Below, one piece after another: positions 1-7,760 of a DNA stretch of 64,000 nucleotides; the stretch's first letter is position 1, and every line of letters begins with the position of its first letter. Source of the stretch: an uncultured Verrucomicrobiota bacterium. Lineage in GTDB: Bacteria > Verrucomicrobiota > Verrucomicrobiia > Opitutales > Seribacteraceae. The translations under genes and the position numbers were made by a program. The stretch lies in assembly GCA_902569115.1 (NCBI GenBank), contig CACFTI010000010.1, forward strand, positions 1 to 64,000, in the 5' to 3' direction. The notes under the pieces were generated by a model that did not search any database, was not told the DNA's origin, and saw nothing but the letters and a program-made list of their open reading frames with translations.

Positions 1-1
1 T

Positions 2-787
2 AAAGGGAATCTGGAGAATCATGCATTCATCTCCAAGGAAGTTTTTTCTGTGAGTAATGCAAAAAATGATATGGGCCAACTTTGGCCTAACCTTGAAAAC
101 ACTCTTAAGTCGATAAGTCCAGCTCTTCACCTTCTTGTTACTTCTCAAATTCAGGCTTTTGAAGATCAATCAGAAGTTGCAATCAGATCTGATTTGTTTG
201 GTTCGCTCGGGGATGAAGTGGTCACTCTTTCGTACCTCAATCAGGAAAATGATGAAGCTAAAGCTTTAGCTTCTCCGTCCTCCTCAATCTATGCCATTAG
301 ATTAAGAGACCCGAAGTTGTTTGGAAGGACTATGAGGGCAATGGTTGATTCAGTGAGTCAGGGGAATGAACTTTTTGAAGAAACCGAGCATAAAGGGGTA
401 ACCATCCGCTCAATGCGCGGTTTGGAAGCGGCAGGATTGTCCATAGCTTACGCGATTACCGATGACTGGCTTTTGGTTTCAATGGGTAAATTGCACTATC
501 TTAACCAAGTCATTAATCAGATGAAGAAAAGTAAAAATTCATTGTGGGATAGTTCTTTTTTGGAAGATGCCATGGCAGACCTTCCGCGAGGCATACGGCA
601 GGTGGATTATGTCGATATCAGTAAAATGTTTTCCTTTTTTGAAGTTATGTTAGGAGCGATTGATGAGGATGAATTTGATTTTATTCCTGAAGATTTTGGA
701 GATTTTCCCTATTTCCTTCTCGGGTGGACGAAGGACACAGATGGTGGATTAGTTTCAAAAGCTAAGTTTTACCCTTTTTCCGAGTGA
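2..787 (+). CDS. DUF3352-like hypothetical protein, 5'-truncated
   Basis: The reading frame is open from the left edge of the window, so the gene almost certainly begins upstream. A GTG at position 50 is preceded by AAGGAAG, but the codons before it read as normal protein. The visible part has the motif LFGSLGDEVV (near residue 66 of the visible part), which I recognise from long Verrucomicrobiota/Planctomycetota proteins of the DUF3352 type. That assignment is from memory and the role is unknown. No membrane segment is visible in the retained C-terminal part. The stop overlaps the GTG start of the next gene by 4 bases, so the two are probably translated together. The ankyrin protein at 29344-31806 has a comparable N-terminal region. 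Confidence 0.7.
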   Translation, partial: KGNLENHAFISKEVFSVSNAKNDMGQLWPNLENTLKSISPALHLLVTSQIQAFEDQSEVAIRSDLFGSLGDEVVTLSYLNQENDEAKALASPSSSIYAIRLRDPKLFGRTMRAMVDSVSQGNELFEETEHKGVTIRSMRGLEAAGLSIAYAITDDWLLVSMGKLHYLNQVINQMKKSKNSLWDSSFLEDAMADLPRGIRQVDYVDISKMFSFFEVMLGAIDEDEFDFIPEDFGDFPYFLLGWTKDTDGGLVSKAKFYPFSE

Positions 788-3054
788 ATTATTTTTATTT
801 AAGAATTCCCCTCTATTTTTTATTGATTACCGCAGGGCTTTTTCGAAGTCAGGCAAAGCCTTTTGCTTTGGCCAAACCGGAAGTTCTTTTAACCGGATGG
901 AATGCTCGCTGTCTTACTCATGCTGACTTAAACGGCGATGGTTTGGCGGATCTGGTTTATTTTAATCTGGATAAATCTTATCTCGAGATTCTTTATCGAA
1001 CTAAAAAAGGAGAGCTGCCTCAAAATGTACGCCCGGTTCGCAAAAATCGTTGGGAACCAGTTCTTGAAGATTCAAAATATCAGACAGAAAGAATTTTTAT
1101 TTCCGGAAGCATTACTGATATTACGGTTGGAGATCTAAATTCTGATGATGCTCCAGATATAATTACAGCTAGTCCGGAAGACGGAGTAAGAATATACTTT
1201 AGAGAAAATAATGCTTCTTGGAGCGATGCTCTTGAAATTGAATCTGATAAAATCCGACCCTATTCTAAAAGTCTTCAAGTAATCAATAAGCACAGTCGCA
1301 ATGATCTATATCAGATCTCTTTTGTAAAAGGTCAACCCCAGTATCCATCTTCTTTGTATCGGGAGGGAGACAAGCGTGCTTATGGGGTTGAGTTAATTGA
1401 TCTCAATAATGATGAAATCCTTGATTGGATGTACCTGGTTCCAGGCGACGATTTTTCACTTAAAGTGCGGTTGGGGCAGAAGCAAGGTTTTGGTCCGGAG
1501 TTATCTTTTGATATCACTCTCGCATCTTTTCCCACTCCTTTCCCTGACTCCTTTGCTACAAACAGCCAAAAGTTTTGCTCGATTGATGCCTTATCCAGGG
1601 AGGCGGTGGTTTTTTCTTTTTCACTTGAAAATAAGAAATCATCAGTCCAACCGTTTGAAGTAATTTCATATGATATATTCTCTACTACCAATAAGGAAAG
1701 TTGCTGGACCATGGGAGATTTTAACAATGATAGTATTACTGAACTGGTCACGGCCTCCTCGGAAAATGGCGAGGTTTTACTATTGGAATCAAATCGAGAT
1801 GGATTTTCCGGATTGGTGGATTCATCGCCATCTCTAAGAGGAATTACCCAACTTTCTTCCATAAAGCAAGGGGGGCAAACGAAGTTGCTTGTTCTAAGCA
1901 CTGAGGAAGAAGTGCTGGGCGTTTCCGATTACAGAGAAGGGAGTGGTTTTAGTTTTCCTTCGATGATCAAAGTGGATGGTGTGCCGATGGCGGCAGAGCC
2001 ATCCATTACAGATAAAGAAACAGATGATAAAATTTTGGTGCTTTGTGAAGAGGATTCAGAATATGTGCTTAAGACTTTTGAAAGTTCCGGAAATGATTCC
2101 GGATATGAAGTTAAGAATCAGTTTAAAGTTGAGGAACTGAGACGAGAACCGAGTTCTCTTTTTACCTGTGATTTAAATGGAGATAATTTTGAGGATGTTT
2201 TGATCCTTTCAGGTCGTGATGCTCCCGTCATTTTATTAGCTGATAACAAGGGGGGGTGGAAATCTTTCGCCCAGGACTCGGTGGTTAGGAAAAGTTTTAT
2301 GAAAGGAGTGGAGGTGGAGAATCTTTCAAAATTGAGTTCCCCCAATTCTCAAAAAGATGAACTGCTCATTGCGGGTGATGGTTTTGTTCGTATCATTGCC
2401 TGGGAGGCAGATGAATTAAGGGTTTTAGAACAATTTAATTCGAAGGATCAGGCTGGAGAATTAACCACGCCAATTAAGATTGATTGGGAAGGGAAGGGAG
2501 TTCATGAAATCTTCGCATTTCACGAGGATGGCTACTGGGAGCGATTGCATACGGAGAAAAATGAAGTAAGCATGGCAAACCGGTGGGAAGGCTCATTTCT
2601 TGTCCCGAATGAGGTAGCCACTTTCCGTGTATCCGGAGGTACGAAGTTGTTAGCATTGGGTGATAGTGGTTTTCAGGTAATTTCACCCAAGGATTCCCAA
2701 AAACTTTCACTTGAGGTAGAGACAAGGCATCTTACTGATCTTCCAAAAATTCGTCACCATGGAATCGAATGTGGGGATTTTAATAACGATGGAGTTATCG
2801 ATTTGGTGTGTTTAGATGGCAAGAAAAACCTTCTCGAATTTCTAAAGTTAGACGAAAAGACCCAAAGTTGGGAAAGCACTTTGCACTTTGAAGTATTTGA
2901 GAAGAATCTACATTATCAGGGAAAGAAAGGTGGGCTTTACGAACCTCGTGAGGGATTGGTTGTGGATCTGAATGGAGATGAGTTGGACGACCTTGTGTTT
3001 CTTGTTCACGACAGATTGCTTCTCTATAAGCAAATTGATTCTTCAGGAAAATGA
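784..3054 (+). CDS. Exported FG-GAP/VCBS repeat protein
   Basis: A 756-residue protein with an N-terminal signal peptide (hydrophobic residues about 5-20, likely cleaved near QAK). At least seven D-x-N-x-D-x-x-x-D calcium-binding loops of the FG-GAP/VCBS type are spread along it: DLNGDGLADL at residue 48, then DLNSDDAPDI, DLNNDEILDW, DFNNDSITEL, DLNGDNFEDV, DFNNDGVIDL and DLNGDELDDL near the C-terminus. Such repeats fold into a beta-propeller and are usually on the cell surface or in the periplasm. No enzymatic domain is visible. It starts with GTG inside the end of the upstream gene and its stop overlaps the next ATG (ATGA), so it sits in the middle of a coupled three-gene run. The ligand is unknown. 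Confidence 0.85.
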   Translation: MNYFYLRIPLYFLLITAGLFRSQAKPFALAKPEVLLTGWNARCLTHADLNGDGLADLVYFNLDKSYLEILYRTKKGELPQNVRPVRKNRWEPVLEDSKYQTERIFISGSITDITVGDLNSDDAPDIITASPEDGVRIYFRENNASWSDALEIESDKIRPYSKSLQVINKHSRNDLYQISFVKGQPQYPSSLYREGDKRAYGVELIDLNNDEILDWMYLVPGDDFSLKVRLGQKQGFGPELSFDITLASFPTPFPDSFATNSQKFCSIDALSREAVVFSFSLENKKSSVQPFEVISYDIFSTTNKESCWTMGDFNNDSITELVTASSENGEVLLLESNRDGFSGLVDSSPSLRGITQLSSIKQGGQTKLLVLSTEEEVLGVSDYREGSGFSFPSMIKVDGVPMAAEPSITDKETDDKILVLCEEDSEYVLKTFESSGNDSGYEVKNQFKVEELRREPSSLFTCDLNGDNFEDVLILSGRDAPVILLADNKGGWKSFAQDSVVRKSFMKGVEVENLSKLSSPNSQKDELLIAGDGFVRIIAWEADELRVLEQFNSKDQAGELTTPIKIDWEGKGVHEIFAFHEDGYWERLHTEKNEVSMANRWEGSFLVPNEVATFRVSGGTKLLALGDSGFQVISPKDSQKLSLEVETRHLTDLPKIRHHGIECGDFNNDGVIDLVCLDGKKNLLEFLKLDEKTQSWESTLHFEVFEKNLHYQGKKGGLYEPREGLVVDLNGDELDDLVFLVHDRLLLYKQIDSSGK

Positions 3055-3869
3055 AAATCCTGGCTCTTGGTGACATTGTCGGAAGACCCGGCAGGAATTT
3101 TCTTTCTCAATATTTGCAGTCCTATATTGAAAAGGAAGATATTTCTCTTTGCATTGCTAATGGAGAGAATGCTGCCGGCGGAGCAGGGATTACGGCTAAA
3201 ACTGCTAATGAAATCAAAAATGCAGGAGTGGATGCCATTACTCTTGGTGACCATGTATGGGATCAAAAAAACTTCGAAAATGAAATCGATCAATTGGATT
3301 TCATCTGTAGACCTGCAAATTTGCCTGAGTCAAACCCAGGGAAAGATCATCTTATTTTAAAACGAGGAAATGTGAGAGTAGGTTTATTTACCGTTCTTGG
3401 TAGATCATTTATGGGTCCCAAGGTTTCCTGTCCTTTTACAACAGCCGACAGAATTGTAAACGATTTAAAGAAGCAAAATATTCAGCAGATCATATGTGAA
3501 ATTCATGCTGAAACCACATCTGAAAAAGAATCAATAGGCTGGCATTTGGATGGCCAAGTTAGTCTGGTGTTTGGAACCCACACTCATGTTCCAACTGCTG
3601 ATGGCAGAATTTTACCTAAAGGAACTGCCTATCAGACCGATTTAGGAATGACGGGTCCGAGAGAATCAGTCTTGGGAAGAGATATCGATGCGTGTGTCGG
3701 GCGATTTTTGGATGGCATGCCTCGCAAATGTCCTGTTGCAGAGAAAGATGTTGGGATGCAAGGTTGTATGATCGAAATAAGTGATCACACACCCTACAGC
3801 ACAGTCAAATTTCAAAGAATTGAATTACGTGAAGATGCTGGCGGGCTAGTCTCGACGCCCACCCAATAG
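3051..3869 (+). CDS. YmdB-like metallophosphoesterase (TIGR00282 family)
   Basis: A 272-residue protein matching the YmdB/TIGR00282 phosphoesterase family over its full length. Visible metal-site motifs are GDIVGRPGR at the N-terminus, ANGENAAGGAGIT, LGDHVWD, and GTHTHVPTADGRILPKGTAY near residues 180-200. Characterised members hydrolyse 2',3'-cyclic nucleotides and affect global expression. The exact substrate here is not shown. The protein is cytoplasmic, with no signal peptide. The ATG overlaps the stop of the FG-GAP gene, which couples a cytoplasmic phosphoesterase to an exported propeller. The 3' end runs 24 bases into the convergent peptidase gene. Confidence 0.9.
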   Translation: MKILALGDIVGRPGRNFLSQYLQSYIEKEDISLCIANGENAAGGAGITAKTANEIKNAGVDAITLGDHVWDQKNFENEIDQLDFICRPANLPESNPGKDHLILKRGNVRVGLFTVLGRSFMGPKVSCPFTTADRIVNDLKKQNIQQIICEIHAETTSEKESIGWHLDGQVSLVFGTHTHVPTADGRILPKGTAYQTDLGMTGPRESVLGRDIDACVGRFLDGMPRKCPVAEKDVGMQGCMIEISDHTPYSTVKFQRIELREDAGGLVSTPTQ

Positions 3870-4556
3870 ACCCAGTCTAAACATCCAATAGAGTAGGGTG
3901 ATCAACGAAGTGATAAAAGCCGCCACATAGGTCATGGCTGCTGCGTTTAAAACTTTTCTCGCTCCATCCAATTCTTTTTCAGATACATAATTTCCTTTTT
4001 GTAAGCATTTCAAAGCACGGCTGCTTGCATCAAATTCCACAGGCAAGGTCACAAGAGTGAAAACGGTTGTGCATCCAAAAAGTAACACGCCAAGCCAAGC
4101 CAAGGATGCACCGGTTGCAGACTGGGCTCCTCCAAGAAAAAAAGCTAGCATGATTACGATCATGGAAAGACCTCCGCCCATATTAGCTACAGGTACCCAA
4201 GCAGAGCGAAATGAAAGCATAGCGTAGGACTTTGCGTGTTGAATCGCATGTCCCACTTCGTGGGCCGCGACACCAAAGGCAGCCATACTATTTGAATCGT
4301 GAACCGATTGGCTGAGTCGAAGAGTTTTCGTGCGGGGATCGTAATGATCAGATAATTCACCACCTACCCGTTCAATTCGTACATCACGGATATTGTTGTC
4401 ATTTAAGATACCCCGGGCAACCTCCGCACCCGTCAGTCTGGACCTTGTGGTGTACTGGCTGTACTTACGAAATCGGCTCTTGGTTACGCTGGAGGCATAG
4501 AAGCTAAGTGCCATACCTATTCCAATAACTAGCAGATAAAAGGGATCAAAAATCAT
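3846..4556 (-). CDS. Membrane zinc metallopeptidase (YugP/Zn_peptidase_2 family)
   Basis: A 236-residue membrane protein of the neutral zinc metallopeptidase family PF04298. It has an N-terminal hydrophobic segment (residues 5-22), the zinc-binding HEVGH motif at residues 99-103 in the context AAHEVGHAIQH, and three or four hydrophobic segments after about residue 120. The length is normal for YugP-like proteins. The family has no well-established substrate but is expected to cleave membrane or exported proteins. The 3' end overlaps the convergent phosphoesterase by 24 bases. Confidence 0.9.
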   Translation of the reverse strand: MIFDPFYLLVIGIGMALSFYASSVTKSRFRKYSQYTTRSRLTGAEVARGILNDNNIRDVRIERVGGELSDHYDPRTKTLRLSQSVHDSNSMAAFGVAAHEVGHAIQHAKSYAMLSFRSAWVPVANMGGGLSMIVIMLAFFLGGAQSATGASLAWLGVLLFGCTTVFTLVTLPVEFDASSRALKCLQKGNYVSEKELDGARKVLNAAAMTYVAAFITSLITLLYWMFRLGLLGGRRD

Positions 4557-4588
4557 CGGTTAAAATAAGATTGTGAATTGAAACTTGG

Positions 4589-5029
4589 TTATTTGGATTC
4601 GTAGATTTTCTGAAAAGTAAGTATGCTAGTCTTCAAGTTATTGGCTGCACTCGCTTCCGTGGATTGTTTGCACTTCATTGCGGCAACCATTACAGAGTGT
4701 GCACCTTTCAAAAGCTTTTCATAATTCTTGGCAGTTGATTTGATCCGCTGGGTTAGAAAATATTCAGCGATGATCTTCTGGATTTTAGAAGCATGTGATT
4801 CCTTGGTTGCAACCCAGCGGGCAAGTTGGTTTTTGGACTGACCGTCGACCTTGCTTGAGAGTTCCAGGATGAGTTTACTGGATTTTTCAATAGTGGTTTG
4901 GTCTTCGAGCATTTGCATAAATCGCAAATCGTCCGTGTATACACCACAAGGCACTTGGCAATGACCAAAAGAAATGTTTGCAAACAAAAAGGATATTAAG
5001 ACATAGCTGATTAGATAGATATTTTTCAT
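4589..5029 (-). CDS. sodN: Exported nickel superoxide dismutase
   Basis: From the ATG at 5029 the product is 146 residues with a Sec-type signal peptide (residues 1-22). The next residues are the nickel hook HCQVPCGVY, with His23, Cys24 and Cys28 as expected Ni ligands. In NiSOD the mature protein must begin with this His, and signal-peptide cleavage after FG would expose it exactly. The rest is an alpha-helical bundle consistent with the roughly 117-residue mature enzyme. An in-frame ATG at 5056 would add nine residues ahead of the signal sequence and is less likely. Known enzymes are processed from a propeptide, often by a dedicated SodX protease. No sodX is next door, so general signal peptidase processing is inferred. 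Confidence 0.9.
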   Translation of the reverse strand: MKNIYLISYVLISFLFANISFGHCQVPCGVYTDDLRFMQMLEDQTTIEKSSKLILELSSKVDGQSKNQLARWVATKESHASKIQKIIAEYFLTQRIKSTAKNYEKLLKGAHSVMVAAMKCKQSTEASAANNLKTSILTFQKIYESK

Positions 5030-5179
5030 ATTTTGTGATTTAGCGTGTTTAAACAATGTAATTGTTTATGAGGGATATTCGTTTTGCCAAGCAAAAGACC
5101 ACGAAAAGAATAAACTCTTTGTTTGGTGTGGCTTTGACATTGCCCAAAACTGTACATGTATTTATTTTGAACAATTGTT

Positions 5180-5256
5180 GCGGGAGTAGCTCAGCTGGAT
5201 AGAGCATCGGTCTTCTAAACCGAGGGTCGTGGGTTCGAATCCCACCTCCCGCGCCA
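5180..5256 (+). tRNA. tRNA-Arg(TCT)
   Basis: A 77-base cloverleaf including an encoded CCA. The acceptor stem GCGGGAG (5180-5186) pairs with CTCCCGC (5246-5252), followed by discriminator G. The anticodon stem TCGGT/ACCGA closes the loop CTTCTAA, giving anticodon TCT at 5214-5216, which reads AGA. The T arm GTGGGTTCGAATCCCAC is canonical. Confidence 0.97.
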
Positions 5257-5263
5257 TTTGTCA

Positions 5264-5292
5264 AAAAAGCCTTCCCCCATGAGTATGGGGGG
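5264..5292 (-). terminator. Probable terminator downstream of the Hsp20 gene
   Basis: A GC-rich hairpin, CCCCCAT (5274-5280) with ATGGGGG (5285-5291) around a four-base loop. Read on the - strand it is followed after a short spacer by a run of six T. It lies just beyond the stop of the - strand small heat-shock gene and just after the + strand tRNA-Arg, so it may also trim the tRNA transcript. The spacer before the T run makes it imperfect. Confidence 0.45.
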
Positions 5293-5310
5293 CAGACTCT
5301 AAGATTTTTT

Positions 5311-5730
5311 TCAACTGATTTTAATGCTTCTGCCTTTGGCTTTTGCGAAGACGGGAATTGTGACTGTAAGAACTCCTTCTTCTAGCTTAGCATTAGTTTT
5401 GGCCGTATCCAATTGTTCGCCAAGAAGAACTTGGACATCCAGTTCTTTTGATTGAAATAACCCACCCTTTTCTTTTTCTTTGGAAGGATTCGCGGTAAGT
5501 TGTAATTTCTGATCCTCAATCGATAGTGATAATTCGTTTTTCTTCCATCCTGGAACCAAAAATTCAATTCTAACTTGTTTTTCCTCATTTCTGATTCTTA
5601 CATTTCCATAATCGGGAGTACCGGAGGAATAATTGGAAATAGGAGAATGATTGTTCCTGGTTAGAAGAGAAAAAAGGGAATCAAAGGTATTCCCAAATGG
5701 ACTGATTTCGTATTTGTCATTAATTTTCAT
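5311..5730 (-). CDS. Hsp20/alpha-crystallin small heat-shock protein
   Basis: A 139-residue protein with an alpha-crystallin domain over residues about 45-139. Its family hallmarks are FLVPGWKKNELSLSIEDQKL in the first half of the domain and a C-terminal L-x-x-G-V-L-T-V-T-I-P segment (LEEGVLTVTIPV). It is an ATP-independent holdase that binds unfolding proteins in the cytoplasm. AAAGGAAAAC directly upstream of the ATG is one of the clearer Shine-Dalgarno sequences in the window. The 217-base gap upstream probably carries its promoter. No CIRCE-like inverted repeat was seen there. Confidence 0.9.
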   Translation of the reverse strand: MKINDKYEISPFGNTFDSLFSLLTRNNHSPISNYSSGTPDYGNVRIRNEEKQVRIEFLVPGWKKNELSLSIEDQKLQLTANPSKEKEKGGLFQSKELDVQVLLGEQLDTAKTNAKLEEGVLTVTIPVFAKAKGRSIKIS

Positions 5731-5942
5731 GTTGTTTTCCTTTGGTTGAGAGTTAATTTCCTATAATTTTGCAATTCTTATACCAAAATCTAAATATTGA
5801 TAATCATGGATTTATGTAATTTATTGTTCATCATTAGTGACGGAAATACACACTAAAGGGATGGCCGTAAATTATGAGAGACAAATTGACTCAATTAAGG
5901 CAAGGATTGAACTGATAAATTATATTCTTTAGGGGAAAGAAA

Positions 5943-5959
5943 CCTGATTAAAAATCAGG
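5943..5959 (-). terminator. Weak hairpin overlapping the purK stop codon
   Basis: CCTGATT (5943-5949) pairs with AATCAGG (5953-5959) around a three-base A loop, and the - strand continues into TTTCTTT. The purK stop codon lies within the stem. It is plausible as the terminator of the purEK operon, but the stem is short and AT-rich. Confidence 0.35.
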
Positions 5960-7102
5960 AAGATTTAATTCTTTTCGTATTGAGCGGGTTTTCAAGAGGC
6001 ATTCCTCGGTGGAATCTCCCATTATCGTGATATGCCCCATTTTCCTACCTTGCCTGGCCTTTCTTTTGCCGTAGAGATGGAGGGAGGTACCCTTCATTTC
6101 AAGGATTTTTTCCCAATCGGGTGGAGTAAACTCATCTTTCCATACATCACCCAATAAATTCATCATAATAACGGGAGACACGAGTTGCGTTGAACCAAGG
6201 GGAAGTCCGCAAACAGCCCTTGCCTGTTGTTCGAACTGGGAACAGTGGCAGGCATTGATCGTGTGATGCCCTGAATTATGAGGGCGGGGGGCAAGTTCGT
6301 TCACTATCAACCTGCCATCAGATGAAATGAAAAATTCAACCGCAAGCATTCCCACATATTCTAATGAATTGGCTATTGCCAATGCAGTTTCGCTCGCAAG
6401 TTTTTGATAGTTTTCAGTAATTCTTGCTGGAGCAATCGAAAGATCAAGAATGTGGTTTCGGTGAATATTTTCAACAGGATCGTAATGAACCATTTTGCCT
6501 TCAGGATTTCGAGCAACAAGAACAGATAATTCTGCCTCTAAGGTGATACATTCTTCGATGACTACTCGGCCACCCTCGAATTGTTTCCAGGCATCGTCAA
6601 TGTCTGTTGCGGAAAGCTTTGCAGGTAACCTGAGTTGGCCTTTCCCGTCGTATCCAAATTCAGCAGTTTTGATGATCACAGGGGAATTGATTTTACTTAG
6701 CCCTTCAGTGAAGGAATCAAGGTCGTGAGCTAAACTGAAATTGGCACAGCCAAAGCCATTGTCTGAAAGAAATCTTTTTTCTCTTTCTCGATTTTGGCAG
6801 ATCGAAATTGCATGACTTCCAGGGCGTAAAGGGATTCTATCCTCAACTTGTTTAAGGGTGTCGATCGGAAGATTCTCAAATTCAACGGTGGCAACCCGAA
6901 CCGAATTTGTAAATTCCTCCATTGCATCTGAATCATCAAAAGACTGATCTATTATTCGATCGGCAGTGCTTGCTGCACCTGAACGATCACCACCTGTCCA
7001 AGCCAAAACATGAAAGCCCATTTTTCTTGCGGACAGGGAGAGCATCCTTCCCAGTTGCCCACCACCCAATACGCCAATCCAAGCGTCTTTTCCAGGATTC
7101 AT
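5948..7102 (-). CDS. purK: N5-carboxyaminoimidazole ribonucleotide synthase
   Basis: A 384-residue ATP-grasp enzyme converting AIR, bicarbonate and ATP to N5-CAIR in purine synthesis. It has an N-terminal GVLGGGQLGRMLSL nucleotide-binding loop (residues 10-23), an ATP-grasp core with IKTAEFGYDGKGQ, and the metal/ATP region FFISSDGRLIVNELAPRPHN. The length is typical. It lies 4 bases downstream of purE on the same strand and is surely co-transcribed. The paired PurE and PurK show use of the two-step bacterial route rather than a class II PurE alone. Confidence 0.96.
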   Translation of the reverse strand: MNPGKDAWIGVLGGGQLGRMLSLSARKMGFHVLAWTGGDRSGAASTADRIIDQSFDDSDAMEEFTNSVRVATVEFENLPIDTLKQVEDRIPLRPGSHAISICQNREREKRFLSDNGFGCANFSLAHDLDSFTEGLSKINSPVIIKTAEFGYDGKGQLRLPAKLSATDIDDAWKQFEGGRVVIEECITLEAELSVLVARNPEGKMVHYDPVENIHRNHILDLSIAPARITENYQKLASETALAIANSLEYVGMLAVEFFISSDGRLIVNELAPRPHNSGHHTINACHCSQFEQQARAVCGLPLGSTQLVSPVIMMNLLGDVWKDEFTPPDWEKILEMKGTSLHLYGKRKARQGRKMGHITIMGDSTEECLLKTRSIRKELNLPDF

Positions 7103-7106
7103 TAAA

Positions 7107-7613
7107 TTACGAAGAGGAAGGGAGTATGCTTCCTTCGATCTTTTCCTTTTGCTGCGCTCTGAATTCTACTAATTTTCTGGAAAGATCTGCATCTCCATTT
7201 GCGGCAAGCATGGATACGGCAAAAAGAGCGGCATTGGTGGCACCAGCCTCACCTACGGCAAAGGTTGCGGTGGGAACACCCGCAGGCATTTGTACGATGG
7301 AAAGCAAAGAGTCCACTCCATTGAGTGTTCTAGATTTAACGGGTACTCCAAGGACAGGTAGTGTCGTCATGGATGCGGTCATACCAGGCAAATGAGCAGC
7401 TCCTCCTGCACCAGCGATGATACATTTTAGGCCGCGATCTTCTGCTGTGGTTGCATATCGATAAAGCAAATCAGGAGTGCGATGGGCACTGACCACCTTA
7501 GCCTCCCAGGCAATTCCAAATTCAGAAAGTGTTTGGGTGGATTTCTCAAGGGTGGGCCAATCGGATTGGCTTCCCATAATAACACCGACTACAGGTGAAT
7601 CGTTATTCGACAT
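7107..7613 (-). CDS. purE: 5-(carboxyamino)imidazole ribonucleotide mutase
   Basis: A 168-residue class I PurE that moves the carboxyl group of N5-CAIR to give CAIR. It shows the active-site segments [11 protein letters not shown] (residues 14-24), [10 protein letters not shown] with the catalytic His, and [11 protein letters not shown]. It is the first gene of a purEK operon. The upstream 120 bases separate it from a divergently transcribed nucleoside carrier, so de novo synthesis and uptake genes share one intergenic region. Confidence 0.96.
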   Translation of the reverse strand: MSNNDSPVVGVIMGSQSDWPTLEKSTQTLSEFGIAWEAKVVSAHRTPDLLYRYATTAEDRGLKCIIAGAGGAAHLPGMTASMTTLPVLGVPVKSRTLNGVDSLLSIVQMPAGVPTATFAVGEAGATNAALFAVSMLAANGDADLSRKLVEFRAQQKEKIEGSILPSSS

Positions 7614-7760
7614 TTACCTATTTGATAAGAAGCCATCCGTTTCAAGCAAGTTCATTCATGAAAATTAAAAGATTCTCTATTTTGATTCGAACTGAATAAA
7701 AGGAGGTCATTGCAAGTAAGTAATTATTTTCATTGATTGATATCCCACTCCCTTACTAGC

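Noticed and set aside
50-787. GTG at 50 as the true start of the first gene
   Set aside because: The frame is open and protein-like up to the left edge, so a truncated gene is more likely, although AAGGAAG sits before this GTG.
1380-1901. 173-residue - strand frame inside the FG-GAP gene
   Set aside because: It lies entirely antisense to a well-supported gene, has no recognisable domain and no start signal.
5049-5264. 71-residue - strand frame with an I-R-T-H-D-P-R segment
   Set aside because: It is the reverse complement of tRNA-Arg and flanking DNA, another tRNA artefact.
5861-5935. 23-codon frame between hsp20 and purK
   Set aside because: No Shine-Dalgarno, signal or composition support; too short to claim.
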